Assembly: GCA_028532985.1 (NCBI GenBank)
Contig: JANCIK010000008.1
Span: 1 to 64,000, forward strand
DNA from: Stropharia rugosoannulata
Taxonomy: Eukaryota; Basidiomycota; Agaricomycetes; Agaricales; Strophariaceae
Direction of reading: 5' to 3'
DNA length: 64,000 bases
The notes below the pieces were generated by a model. That model saw only the letters and a program-made list of their open reading frames with translations. It was not told the origin of the DNA and made no database searches. The translations under genes were made by a program, and so were the position numbers. Below are positions 9,468-20,911 of the stretch, piece by piece; position 1 is the first letter of the stretch; every line of letters starts with the position of its first letter.

Positions 9468-11504
9468 GACTTTTTCGTTGTTCTCGTCGTTTTTCGGGAT
9501 GTGATCCGGCCTTCTGGATAGCGCGTCGGACTGTATCATCTGGGTTCCTGGGGTATGTTTCATCTCGAAGTCGTATTGCGATAGGAGCAGTAGCCATCGT
9601 GCTTGTCATCCGTTTAGTTTCTGTGGGGTGCGGTAGTACGTGAGATTTTTGTGGTCTGAGAGGATTAGTAATTTGTGAGGTCCTCCCATCACGTAGTGTC
9701 TCCATTCCGATAGTGCACGGATGATGGCCAGTAATTCCCTGTCGTATATCTCGTATTTTCTTTCCGTTGGAGAGAAGGTTTTTGAGATGAACGCGCATGG
9801 ATGTTTTTGTCCGTTGGTATCCAGTTGCATAAGGACGGCGCCGCTAGCGTATTTTGACGCGTCAGACTCAATGATGAACGGCCTGGTTTGGTCCGGCATG
9901 GTAAGCACCGGTTGTTCCGTAAAGCGCTTTTTGAGTTCCATAAACGCTTGCTCCGTTTCTTCCGTCCATCCGAATTTCTGGTCCTTTTTGAGGAGTTCAT
10001 TGAGCGGTCGTGCTATCTCGGAGTAATGCCGGATGAATTTTCTGTAAAAGTTTCCGAATCCTAGGAAGGATCGTACTTGTTTTACGGTTGTCGGGGTTGG
10101 CCATTCTAGTAATCCGGCGACTTTCTTAGGGTCCATGGCTATTTGTCCTTCTGAAATGATCATCCCGAGATATTCGAGTCGTGTCACTTCAAACTCGCAT
10201 TTCTCTGGCTTGAGATAGAGGTCGTTTTCTTTCAGGATTTCTAGCACCATTCGCGTATACCGCTCGAGGTCTTCCTTAGTTTGGGCGAAGATCAGAATAT
10301 CGTCCATGTAGATGATGACGTAATTCTTTCTGAGGGGTTCTCGGAACAGGTTGTCCATCATTGCCTGGAAGGTCGCGGGCGAGTTGCACATTCCGAAGAA
10401 CATTACTTCTGGTTCGAATAGGCCGAATTTTGTGGTGAAGGCCCCTTTCCATTGGTCCCCGTCGTGTATCCGTATATTGTTGTACCCAGAGCGGAGATCC
10501 AATTTCGTGAAGCATTTGGCGCCTTTCAATTTGTCCAGTAAGTCCGAGATCAGTGGAAGCGGGTACGCGTTTTTGACCGTATGGTCGTTTAGATACCTGT
10601 AATCCTGGCAGGGTCGCAGTTTTCCGTCTTTCTTTCCTACGAAGAAAAAGGGCGATCCCATGGGTGAGTTGGACGGTTTGATATATCCTTTAGCCAGGTT
10701 CTCGTCGATGAATTTACGAGTTTCTTCCTCCTCTCGGGGGTTTAACGGGTAGATTTTGAATGACTTGGGTTCGAAGGTGTCCTTTAGCTCGATCTTGTGA
10801 TCCCAGGGTTTCCTTTCCGGTAGTCGGTCAGCCGTCTGTTTTCTGAAGATATCCAGAAAATCGTGGTATTCCTCTGGTATCATGTCCTCAAGCGGTTTAG
10901 CCGGTTTGTCGTCTTTTGCCAGTTCATGGGAGATGGTAGTCTTAGCGCGTATCCATGTTTCCGCTTCTGCGTGGTCGAGCGTCGCGGTTTGGATGATTGT
11001 TTCCAGTAGTTCCCGTTTGTTGCCAGTTTGTCCGTTGTCCGTTGCCGTAGTTGTCTTGTCCTGTCTCCAGGAGATTTCTCCCGTAACCCAATTGATGTCT
11101 GGGTTGTATTTGTTAAGCCACGGGTGTCCTAAGATTATGTCCTGTCGGCCAAGTCCTGTAACGAAGAATTCCTCCGTGAATGTCCGTTCTCGCGCTGTAA
11201 ATGTCAGTACCGCTTTATGCCTGATGGTCCCTCGTTTGTTCGGCGTTCCGTCCACGTTCCGTACTTTGAGGGGTTGGTCCAGCATTGTTGTCGCGATCTT
11301 GTTCTTTCGCACGTAATTTTGATCGATGAACGATCCTTCCGCTCCGCAGTCGACGAGGGCGTTATTTTCAATGATTTTATCACTTGTACTTTCGATGGGG
11401 AATTTTATGGGTAAAGTTGTGTATTTTCGCTCCCTATCTACTTGTACATTGTGAATCGAAAAATCCGGAGGGACATACATTGAACTGTTCCTCCTCCTTA
11501 AAAA
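9468..11504 (-). pseudogene. pol: gypsy pol: protease, RT, RNase H (truncated)
   Basis: Retroviral-type aspartic protease with VDCGAEGS, a Cys replacing the usual Ser/Thr after the catalytic Asp. Reverse transcriptase follows, with the YMDD box about 350 residues further on. RNase H comes next (ESDASKYASG, EIYDRELLA, SDHKNL). A TGA at 9608-9606 interrupts the RNase H C-terminus, but homology continues in frame (QARWLLLLSQYDFE, DALSRRPDHIP) to about 9468 and then ends abruptly at the 36-bp repeat. Expression is expected as a Gag-Pol fusion because pol lies in the -1 frame relative to gag and has no start of its own before the gag stop. Confidence 0.88.
11498..11504 (-). promoter_or_regulatory. 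candidate -1 frameshift site at the gag stop
   Basis: Read on the minus strand, gag ends T TTT TAA. A tRNA-Phe on TTT can re-pair perfectly after slipping back one base, and the following TAA would stall the ribosome. The -1 frame then reads directly into the pol protease region. AGGAGGAGG follows at once. An ATG 20 bases after the stop offers reinitiation as an alternative. Confidence 0.45.
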
Positions 11505-12691
11505 TCCTGTTCGTCGTCGGAGTCTGGTGCGGCCGCGGCTATTCTGGCGCATTCCTTGAAGAATGCGTTGGCGTCTTTTTCGTTTTCCCATTCCATTTGC
11601 CTAACGAATTTCTTGGCGGAATTGAGGTTGAACTTCTGCGGTTGTTCGGTTTTTTTCGGGGTTTCTTTCTTGTCGTTGTTCCACCATGGTTTGGTGGTTC
11701 GGTTTGCGTTGGAGGACGAAGCTTTCTTTGGGCAGTCTTTTGCGAGATGCCCGGTTTGTTTGCAGTTGAAGCACGCCCCCTTGCGGAGGAGTTCTCCTCG
11801 TTCTGCAAAGGAGAGGGCAGCGACGGCCTTCTCTTCATTCTGTTCTCTGGTCTTCTTGATCTCGACGGCATCAACGTCCATCGCGAAGGGGTCCCTGGCG
11901 GGTTTGTATCCGCCGTTGTTGGTTCGTCTGTAGGTCATGTGTTTGACCTCATTCATTCGCTCACGCGCTTGTTTGTAGTTGCGCTCCTGCCTGATGGATC
12001 GCTCTTTCCATTCAGAATAGGTTTCGGGTGGGGATTCGTGGAAGAGGAGTTTCTTCCAGGCAGCGGGGTTAAGCGCTTTGCAGAAGAGGTCGACTTTTCT
12101 TCCGTTGTCGGTGATTCTGGCCTGGTCGGTCAGGATTTCGAATTTCGTAATGAACTCTTGGATCGGCATGGATCCTTGTCTGAGTTCCCTTAGTTTCTGC
12201 TCGGCATCTAGCTCGAGCTTAGTTCCTGCAAACGCCGCCTCGATCTTGTCCCTAAAGTGTGCGTATGAGTCGCTAATGACAAGGTTGTCGAGCACGGTTG
12301 TGTTCTGGGCGATGTAGTTGTTCTTCCATGGTCCTGCGGTTCCGTCCTGCATATGTCGGAGGGCGAAAATAATTTTTGAGGCACTGTCGGTGTATCTCCC
12401 AGGGTTTGACGCGAAGTGAAGCCTCAAGTTAATGAGGAATTCGCGACATTTCTCTGGAGCTCCGTTGAACAATGGTATCTTCACCTTGTCTTCCTTTTCG
12501 GGGCGGGTGGTTTCCGCCTGGGTCCTGGCTATCGTTGCCTCGGCCAATCTTCGCTCTCTTTCCTCTAGATCGCGAGTTCTGGTTTCCATTAATTCGTTTG
12601 CCCGGTGCCAATGTTCCAGGAATTCGGCTGTGATGGGCGGTGGTGGCGTCTGTTCGGCGGGCTGCTCGAACATGGGTCCTTCTCCTTCCAT
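11498..12691 (-). CDS. gag: gypsy Gag, 397 residues, zinc knuckle
   Basis: Complete frame from ATG at 12691 to TAA at 11498. The central part (about residues 75-230) has the retrotransposon Gag helical pattern (KIPLFNG, FALRHMQDG, QEFITKFEILTDQA). A CCHC zinc knuckle, CFNCKQTGHLAKDC, lies at about residues 307-320, followed by a basic stretch and an acidic tail ending DSDDEQDF. Gag forms the virus-like particle and packages the element RNA. The frame is undamaged although pol is truncated. Confidence 0.9.
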   Translation of the reverse strand: MEGEGPMFEQPAEQTPPPPITAEFLEHWHRANELMETRTRDLEERERRLAEATIARTQAETTRPEKEDKVKIPLFNGAPEKCREFLINLRLHFASNPGRYTDSASKIIFALRHMQDGTAGPWKNNYIAQNTTVLDNLVISDSYAHFRDKIEAAFAGTKLELDAEQKLRELRQGSMPIQEFITKFEILTDQARITDNGRKVDLFCKALNPAAWKKLLFHESPPETYSEWKERSIRQERNYKQARERMNEVKHMTYRRTNNGGYKPARDPFAMDVDAVEIKKTREQNEEKAVAALSFAERGELLRKGACFNCKQTGHLAKDCPKKASSSNANRTTKPWWNNDKKETPKKTEQPQKFNLNSAKKFVRQMEWENEKDANAFFKECARIAAAAPDSDDEQDF

Positions 12692-12833
12692 GTTTGGTAG
12701 GAATCTGTCTGGTTCTGTCGAGTACGACTCTGAGGTTCTAGTTGACTCAGTCGGGGTTGTCGATCTGCTGGCCCAGGGTCTGGTTGCCGTGGTGTCGTGG
12801 TATCGGGGTGTTACGAGGTGGGACTCGCAACAA

Positions 12834-13201
12834 TGAGGGAGTTAGTTCTTTTGTTAGGACTTCGAAGACGGAGTCTATAAGTCCTAAGCAATTGTCCTAA
12901 TCTCTCGATCGTTCAGAGGTTCTGGAAGCAATCTCTCGACGAATGTCTTATCAACGCGATGAGACAGAGTCGTGGAGAGAGAGTTAGCCGACTTATGAGC
13001 CCTAAGTCGAAGAAAGGTATAAGAGGTTGGATTCTTAAAGAACTAACTGGAGAGTTAGCTCGGTATCTACTACATCTTATATACCTATCGACGTATAGTA
13101 TAAATAGTAGCGCGCGCACACGGAGTCCGAAGGGGGAAGGGGGCGCGGTAAGAAGTAAATAGTAATTGGGTTCCTTTGCCACGGGTGTGGGATAGGTCCC
13201 A
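12834..13201 (-). repeat. probable 5' LTR of the minus-strand gypsy element
   Basis: The interval between gag and the ABC relic contains, on the minus strand, a TATTTATACTATA-type promoter stretch near 13090 and ends CCTCA before GTTGCGAGTCCCACC, a possible primer-binding site. No terminal inverted repeat or second LTR was found, so the boundaries are approximate. Confidence 0.4.
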
Positions 13202-13234
13202 GGGGTGCGGGAGAGAGAGAGAGAAGTAGTTATT

Positions 13235-16015
13235 GTTCTCTCTCCATCGAGAAGGTTCGTAGGTAAAAATACAACTGCGATGTTATTCGCTTAAGTAAAC
13301 GGAAAGGGGCGATATGATAAGATAGGATGGAATGACAAGAAAGGATCATATCGCGATAAGATAAAGGTGAAAGAAAAGGAAAAGACGGTGCGTGTTTCAT
13401 AACAACGCGCTCGAGAGCTGCAGCACGCAGGCGTGTGGTCCACAACATGCCGGATGTCTCCATGATGAAGTACTTCAACCCGAGGAGAAGGCCGTCGAGG
13501 GCGGCAATACCAAGTACCAGGCCACCAAAGCGGTTGATGAGGCCTGCGTCCTGTGCACCGGTTGAAACCTCGAAGAGCAGGCGTGAGAGGAGGAAGGAGA
13601 AGACGGGCGTCATACTCCCAGAGGCAATACATGCTAGTACACCAAAGAACAGGAAGGGCTTATGCAGGATCGTGGGGTAGACTGCGCAGACGAGAGCCCA
13701 GAACGGTGGCCGGGCGAAGTCGTCCTCGTCGAAGTCGGTGGTGGGTTGCTGCTCCACTGCGGCTGCAGCAGCCTGCATCGCCTTCTTCGCAGCCCTGCGC
13801 TCTTTGCATGTCATTTTGCGGCCCACCTCGTTCACATCCGCGGGACGGGTCCACATCTTGCGCTCCCGTCCGCGCCTGGCCGTCCATGCGCGTGCAACCG
13901 CGGCACTGCTCTGCATGGCATATTTCTCCACGTCGAACTCCTCGACGTCGCTGTCGCCAACGGCCTCCCAGTCCTCCTCTTCGTATTCGTATCCGTAGCC
14001 CTTCTTCCACGGTGCATCCGAAGCGACAATGGTGGTCGCTGCGCTCGTCGGGGTGAATGGCATACTATATCTGCAGCTGAGTGGACGGACGGAGGCAGGG
14101 GTGGGCTGTTGGGGGATAACAATGTGGATGCTCGACGGGTGGCGTTTGTGTTTGACGGGAGATGCTTCGTGATCCACAGCAGCCGGTCCAGAGGGAGGGG
14201 GAGGGACGCTCTGGCGAACGGTAACGCGGGAGCGGGATGCACCCCATGTGCTCGGGGTGTGCCTTGCCCCATTCCCAGAAACCATGCCAGTGAGGTCAGC
14301 GACAACCTCGAACATCCAATTCCCAAAGGTGAGAGGGCGCAGTGTCTGAGGGGCGTTGTTCTCCATGTTATCAACCTCCTTCGACTCCTCCTCCTCGACC
14401 TCCTCCTCGACGAGGATCGGGGCACGGAAAGGCTCCGGGATGTCCTTCACAGGCAGCGCACTGCCAGTGAGCTGCTGAAGGGAAAGCATGCGCTTGAACT
14501 CGCCAATGTCCCCATCCACATCAGCCACGTCATCTTTGACAGTCTCGAGGTCTCCGCGGTAGCCTCCCTCAGCAACACGGCCAGACCGCATGACGTAGAC
14601 AAAATTGTCAGCCTCGATCTGGCTGAGATCGTGGGTGATCACGACTGTTGTCCTGTTCGAGCGGGCGCGACAGAGGGCGGCAGAGATGAGGAGGCAGGCG
14701 GGAGGGTCGAGTGCGGATGTTGTTTTGTCAAGGATGAGGATGGTTTAGGGTTGCAGATGAATGCATGAGCTAGAGCAAGCCGTTGGCGCTGTCCTCTGGA
14801 AAGACTAACACCTGCAGCGGCAGTTGTCGTAGACGACTCCGCCTCGCTCTCCGCACCGATCCTGGCAAGGGGAGTGTCGTATCCCATCTCGAGCCCGTTG
14901 ACCCATTCATGAAGAAGAAGAAGGGCTGCCTGAGCCGCGTCCCGCACCGCATGGTGCTGATCCGCTTTGGTCATGAACAGAAGCTGGGTCTCGGGCAGCG
15001 CAGCCAGGATATTCTCCGCAATCGATTTCCCGGACAAGACGAGTTGCGCCGAGGATGACTGCGAAAGGCACATGATGTGGGAGGAGAGGAATTCAGGCAC
15101 AAGGAATGTGATATCTTGTTCGTCGATTGCAACCATGCCAGTACCGGGCAGAGTGTACATACCAACCAGAAGGGTGGCGATGGTGCTTTTGCCACTGCCT
15201 GAGCCACCGACGATGTAGGTAGTCTCGCCAGCAGTGAGAAAGAGGCTGACGTTGGAGAGCACGCGCGCAGTCGGACGAGCGGGGTACGCGAATGTGACGT
15301 TGTACAGCGCAAGCTCGCCAGTGCATTTCTTCGGCGTGATTTTGCGGAGTGTACGGGGATGAGAGAGTGAGACAGGGCGGACAGAGACTGTCGACGAAGG
15401 AGGAAGATCTTCGGGGGGAGGTGGGGGAGCTATCGTCGACTCGGCCAGAGCGACAAGAGCACTCATGGACCCCTTGCCCCTGGCGAGAACAATGAGCTGG
15501 GGGATGCACATCTGGAGGTTACTGGTCGCGATGAGGCATGCCCAGAAAACTGCCATGACGTGCCCCGGCTCGACCTTGCCCTCCCGCACCAGTTTCGTGC
15601 CGAACCAAAATCCCTGCACGAACATGCCCTCATCACGAATTGCGCGCTCCCAGACGAGATTGCCCGAAAGAAGTTGAGGCTCCGCGCCTGGGTGAACAGC
15701 GCGCGGAAGACCTCCTTTGCATGGCTGAGCTCGTAGTCTTGGGCGTTGAACGCCTTGACGGTGGCGATGAATGCAACGGCACGTTCGACGCGTGTCGCTG
15801 CGACTGCGGTTGAGTGGCGCTCGGCCTGAAGGAGAGGGCCTGCGAAGCCTTGCGAAAAGCCCTGCACGAGGGTGAGCACGGGGACGGCGGAGAGGATAAC
15901 AAATGTGAGCTGGTATAAGCGGGAAAATGCGAGGACGAGGCAGGCGAGGCACGTCGTCAAGTTTTGCAGGATCGTTCCGAGGGCGAGAGACGAGCCATGA
16001 CAAACATCATCGGTC
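13235..16015 (-). pseudogene. full-size ABC exporter (ABCB/Ste6-like), truncated relic
   Basis: Read from 16015 downward: transmembrane helices of the first domain (LALGTILQNL, LTFVILSAVPVLTLVQGF, then FVQGFWFG), the first nucleotide-binding domain with Walker A GGSGSGKST (about 15185-15211), the signature SLSRGQRQRLALA, Walker B ILILDK and H-loop VVITHDLSQ, a long charged linker, and the start of the second membrane domain (FWALVCAVYP, LFFGVLACIASGSMTPVFSF). Homology ends soon after LERVV near 13390-13235, against the gypsy LTR. Single-base shifts lie near 15625 and at 14743-14746. Walker B has Lys in place of the catalytic Glu, which would weaken that site. The second NBD is missing. Similarity to the a-factor exporter Ste6 is inferred from the linker and layout. 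Confidence 0.8.
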
Positions 16016-17380
16016 TCTCTGGGAGAAATATACGCATATATTCTGGTTGCACGACATATGGCTTCTTGATTGGAGTCGTCTGGTTCCCTGCAAGGGTTAT
16101 AGCGCGCTCCCTACCCACCTTCTTGCCAACCGATGTGCTCGGAATGTCGAAAACAGCGGCCTGAGCCTATTGGACGAAGGGCAGTGATATGCTTGTCGAC
16201 GGTGGCGGAGATGTCGTATGGTCATCTCCCCCGCTCCCGCCTCCAAGTTCGATAAGAAGGTCTGCACACTCCCATGGGATCCGGTATTTGGAATTAATAG
16301 TCCAAAACAACGCCGCCACGTAGAAGGCGACAACGACTTCCGCGGCGGTCGTTCATATTCACCAGCATCCTCTCCCCGCTCTCCGTATTTATCCTTCGCA
16401 TGATCCATCCCGGACTTCAGCCTCAAAGCACGCCCAATCCCCAGCCCACCATACCGTCCCCCGCCCGACCTCTCCACCCCACTAGCCGTACCGTCTATCC
16501 TCAGCTGTACCACCCCCACCCATCGCCCTCCGCAACCCGCATGAAACACAAACTCTTGCGTTTCCCCAGACGTGCTACACTCGGCGATGGGGGCGATACC
16601 TCCGTACCAGCACTCGACGGCGTGCGTTGGTGGTCAGGACTTGTGAGACGTGCATCTGGGTAAATATCATACAAAAAAAGGTACGTGCAATTAGAAGGTT
16701 AATTCTGGCAAGAATTAGGGAAAAAGAAGAACTACTAACCTCCGTAGCCGTACCCTCCATCGGCACCTGTGCTCATCCCCCGTCGCCGCTGCAGCTTTCC
16801 GACGATACCACTGTTAACCCCCGACCCAGAGGATGTCGCAGCACCTGACCCGGAACCAATACCAACCCATCGTTTAACGCTTCCAACACGACCCAGTAGC
16901 GTCTGTTTCCCTGGCGTTAGATGAACCGAACCCGCACCACTATACGAATCCGGAAGTGCAGAGGACGTGCGGGGCGGGCCAATAACAGGACAATGTCGTG
17001 CATCCGAAGAATGCCCAGAGGCAGAATGGGCGCCCTCTCAATTGTCAGCTTCTACGTCGCCGTAGGCATTGACATCTTCAGACCCTTCTCCAATATACTC
17101 CTCTTCAGAGAACGCGCGCGCGCTATCGAAATACCTCCGTGAGTGCGTCCGTTCATCGATATTAGTACCCAAGCTCCGCCTTCCATAACGCTTGCTGCCG
17201 CGGGATGGCGAGCCCGGTGAGCCAGCTCCGTGAGCGACATCCACAAGCTCAAATACACCCTCTCTCATCCGCTCCCTGTCCCCGGGGCGGCTTCTCTTTC
17301 TCAGTGGCCTCCGCTCGCGCTCCTTTCTCTCACTCTCACGGTGTGGCTGAGGACTAGGCGGAAGGAACGAGAAAACGCGC
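16016..17380. other. GC-rich segment, gene remnants not identified
   Basis: Many overlapping frames exist because the sequence is GC-rich. On the minus strand, a Gly/Ser/Arg-rich stretch at about 16925-16740 (KQTLLGRVGSVKRWVG) and another at about 17310-17040 (EEEYIGEGSEDVNAYGD) look coding in composition but match nothing I recognise. The left part may contain the N-terminal exons of the ABC relic. Confidence 0.35.
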
Positions 17381-17389
17381 ACAGGGGCA

Positions 17390-18366
17390 TAGGGATAGGT
17401 TGCACTTGGGGTAGAGAGACGGGATACGTACCACCGGGTGCGGTGCGGACGTACTTGGTCGTTCCATACAGCGCGATGGGCTTGAAGCCGTTGGGGTAGT
17501 AAGGTCCGACGGAGCTGAGGATGACGAAGAGAAGGGCCTCGTTTGGCGGCCGACACCAAATGGCTTTCTGCGTGCCAACTGGGGTAGTGATGAGTCATGG
17601 GGCGATCAGAAAGGGAGGACGGGTAGAATTACTAAGTGAGGGCCGTATGTACATGCTGTCCTTGATGAGGGTGAGGAGGGCGTCTCCGTCGAATGTCTGC
17701 GAAGGGTAAGGTGGGCGGTCGGCAGGCAGGCAGAATGAAGGGAACACACGGAAAGCGCAATTCGGCTCGCGCTAGTGTTCATGCGCTTCATGTTCTTGTC
17801 GGGACTGAATATGCGGACGTGGCCATTTGGGTCCTTGTAGGCCTTCATGCCCTCGAAAATGGTCTGAGCATAGTGCAGAACGGTGGAGCTAAGCTCGAGT
17901 TCGAGCGGGCCATCTGGGGGAGAAGGCAATACCGCACTCAGGCGACCGACAGGGCTTGATCTGGGCCGTGCCCCATCCACTCTCGGCAGACCAGGGACGG
18001 TGAGCATGTGGTTGGTCTGGCGCGACATGCATGAGAAGTCAGAAGAGGGCCATGGGTGGTTGATGACACGCGAGAGTGTGCCCGAACTTGAGCATCGACG
18101 CGGGCGGCTGGGGCTTGGGCGTGCTCGTGAGGATGACTTAGAGCATGGAGGCCTGCAGGACGAAACGAGGTTACGGGCCATGGCTTGGTGCATAAGTGGT
18201 GGAGAGACATACATCTATGTCGGGGAGCGCCGACGCCTTTGCGCTCATGAGGCGCACGGGCGCAACGGGGGGCGACGGCGATGCGCAACGGTGGGCGCTG
18301 TACGCGGGCAACACGGCGGCCTGAGACGAGGACGGAGCGCAGGGCACGGGAGAGGGGCAGGGACAT
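17390..18366 (-). pseudogene. mitochondrial branched-chain aminotransferase relic
   Basis: This PLP enzyme normally interconverts Leu, Ile and Val with their keto acids. ATG at 18366 starts an Arg-rich mitochondrial-type presequence (MSLPLSRALRSVLVS). Recognisable blocks follow in separate frames: [54 protein letters not shown], and EALLFVILSSVGPYYPNGFKP with YVRTAPGG. Several introns keep proper GT and AG ends. A stop interrupts exon 2 (ATG CTC TAA), at least three frame changes occur between the blocks, and the C-terminal half with the PLP lysine is absent. It is a decayed duplicate; another intact copy is expected elsewhere because the pathway is essential. Confidence 0.82.
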
Positions 18367-20911
18367 GGCAGAAGGGAAGCAAGCAGTTCGATTTTTCGAA
18401 ACTAAGTACTACATAACTCTGTTCTCGACTGCCAATTTGCAGCACTTGCATCCCCTCGGTCGAACTGGTCGTGGTCGCGGTCGTTGTAGGGCACCTGCTG
18501 GGGCAGGAACTGCGGGTACGGGGTGTGGGGCCGTAGGAGTAGGTGGTGTAGGCGTCAAAATAAAAGCCGGCCCAGGAATGACAGAGTCTCCGTCTGTGTC
18601 AGAGATGGCCAAAGAGAGGGCGGAACGAACAACTCAGACGTTGAGCAGGCGTTCCGGGTGCGAAACTGCGTTGGTAGCAGCGATATGAGCCCGACTTCGT
18701 CGCTGAGGGCGGTGTGGGTGTGTCGACATGAGGGCAGAGCCTCTTATAAGGAGTACGGGCCTAGACGGGACTAGATAAGTAACAAAAGATGAAAGGAACG
18801 CAGACGATGGACGCACCTGCGGTCGCAAACGTTCTCACTTGTTGCATCCTCTGTGTAACTTAAGTTGTATGGATCGAGATGGCCTTGTTTTTGCGGTGTT
18901 GCAAAGGTCGACTGTCGGATGCGAATGTGAAGTTGCGAACGCGATGGTGGTGATGGTTTAGGTTGGGTTTAGGAAAGGAAAAGGCTTACGCGACCTCGGG
19001 AAACGTCCGCTCCGGGGTCCCGGTGCCGGAACTGGGCAGCGCCGAACATGGACCAGCTACTGATTATGTACCAAAATGAATTAACTGCACGCCCTGTAAT
19101 TTGAGCAGACAGATCAGTTGCTTAGGCAACTTCGAAGTGAATATAAAAGCAAATAAATGTGCCTAGTAGGTGCAGTCGACGGTATCCAGTGGCCAAGTAA
19201 CGAAAATTCAATGACCGCATACCGAGACTCCAAATAAAATGTATATTAGAGGATTATGTAGATATACGAAGGTGTAGGCACGCTGTATGTGGAGGGGGCT
19301 CGTATGTAATTATATTTCAGAATGTCAGCCAGTCTGGACCCCATCCTTTGTCCACCCGCCCTTAGGGCCATTGGCCCACGAACCATCCAATGATTATAAA
19401 CATGTAGCAGCGAGGGACGCAATAAGCAGGTTGGTGAAAAAGGGGGCGGTGACATAGCAAGACAAAGGGATGAACGATGGTGAGGCATAGCAGGTAAATA
19501 TGGTGGGGGACCGTGGCTAGGGTCATGATTTAGAATTTTAGAATGGAGGAGAAAGCCATATTTGAGCACCGTCTGCGTGTTACATAATTTGCGTGATCTG
19601 ATCAACCCAAAACCACGGGTGGCACTTGAGAAATGTGATCTTTAAGTCATACATACGCCGTACCTGTGACCGTCCATTGCGGGACGGCCGCACGCACTTC
19701 AGGGAGCCGTAGAAGGCCACATACAGACAGCAGTTGTTTCCGTTTTGCGGCTCCCAGTGCACGGAGAAGGTATAGGCGCATGTACCCGCGCAGGGGTATA
19801 CTATGCGTTGCCGCGCAGCGTGCATGCGCTTGCTGGTTGTGCGCATACAATCTATGTGCGTAATTCTGCACGATCAGGCCCTGTGCGCGTGACGATGGGT
19901 GGGTGGAATATCTTAGGCTGTCATGAGATCTGTGGGGCACGACACTCACGGCACTCGTCGAGCTCGTAATATGACTTGTATTAGATATATATATTACATC
20001 AGAGAAGGCGTGCAAATGCTGTAAGGCTTTATAAAGTGGCATAATCACTGTAAGGTGGTGCCACTGATGTCATGTTGTCATAATCTTACAGCTACTGTTA
20101 TAACAATATTATCGTGCCATTGGTAGGGACTGTAATTGGAATATTGCTTTAAAAATTTAGAGATAAGTTTATAATTTCACATAATATAGTAATGTATCGT
20201 ATGTAGCTCTTGAATCTATCAGATATTCTGCCTAAGCATATTTTATACACATACCTCTAAGAATTTAACAGTTTGTTATACATCTTGTATTTACAGTAAA
20301 CTCTGGCAGTAATTTTTAAAGAACACAATATTTATGTTAACTGATGTTTCACTCCATATGATGCTACTCATTTTAGCTTTTTGTAGACTAGGTGGTAATC
20401 TGTCATTACTTCTCAAAGTGTTTAGAAATTGCAAGACTACAAATCTGTGATAAGAAATATTAGGAGATACATTATCTCCATAATGTATAAGCTATTATCA
20501 CTTTTCTATGACATTATGGATCAAACTTAGTATGCTTTATATCTTGCAATAGAATTGGTTCTGACAGCTTAGTTTATGTGGCTCAAAACAATGGTATTGA
20601 TTGGTACAAGGCTTTGTACAAGAGTAGAAGTTATAGCCTGGACCAGGCTAGACAGGCATCTATTAAAGACTTGTTACATTGTTCAAAAAATACAAGGCTA
20701 CTGCTTTATGATTTATTATTGTCAAACCATGGAGTATTTTGTTAGATTATAAAGTGTTATAGATACTCTAAAAGATCATCAACATAGCTCAGTAAATTTT
20801 AGGTTTTGTAGTTCATAAATTATATGATTGTTTACTAAAAGACCTATATTCATTTTGTAGATTACTTATAATTGCTACTAAGTATATTACTACATTGCTA
20901 GATGTATGCTG
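18367..20911. other. intergenic, no supported gene
   Basis: The left third is GC-rich with short frames; the right part (20000-20900) is strongly AT-rich and has no long frames. A minus-strand Pro-rich frame at 18409-18612 has coding-like composition but no recognised domain. The AT-rich part probably includes the 3' untranslated region of the DUF6698-like gene. Confidence 0.5.

Larger units (their letters stand above)
9468..13201 (-). mobile_element. Ty3/gypsy retrotransposon, 3'-truncated
   Basis: Minus-strand element with 5' LTR region (about 12834-13201), gag (12691-11498) and pol. Pol stops shortly after RNase H at about 9468; integrase and the 3' LTR are missing. It is unrelated in detail to the first gypsy element. 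Its 5' end is inserted in or fused to the ABC exporter relic, and its broken 3' end is joined to the 36-bp repeat and satellite block. Confidence 0.88.

Noticed and set aside
8737..9504. Series of repetitive small proteins (EYLVHTQLGRVEPQ type)
   Set aside because: These are translations of the 119-bp satellite; the period is not a multiple of 3, so each copy falls in a different frame.
13435..18700. Many plus-strand frames opposite the ABC exporter and BCAT relics, including a 368-codon frame at 13662-14768
   Set aside because: They are antisense shadows in GC-rich coding sequence; the minus strand holds the recognised motifs.
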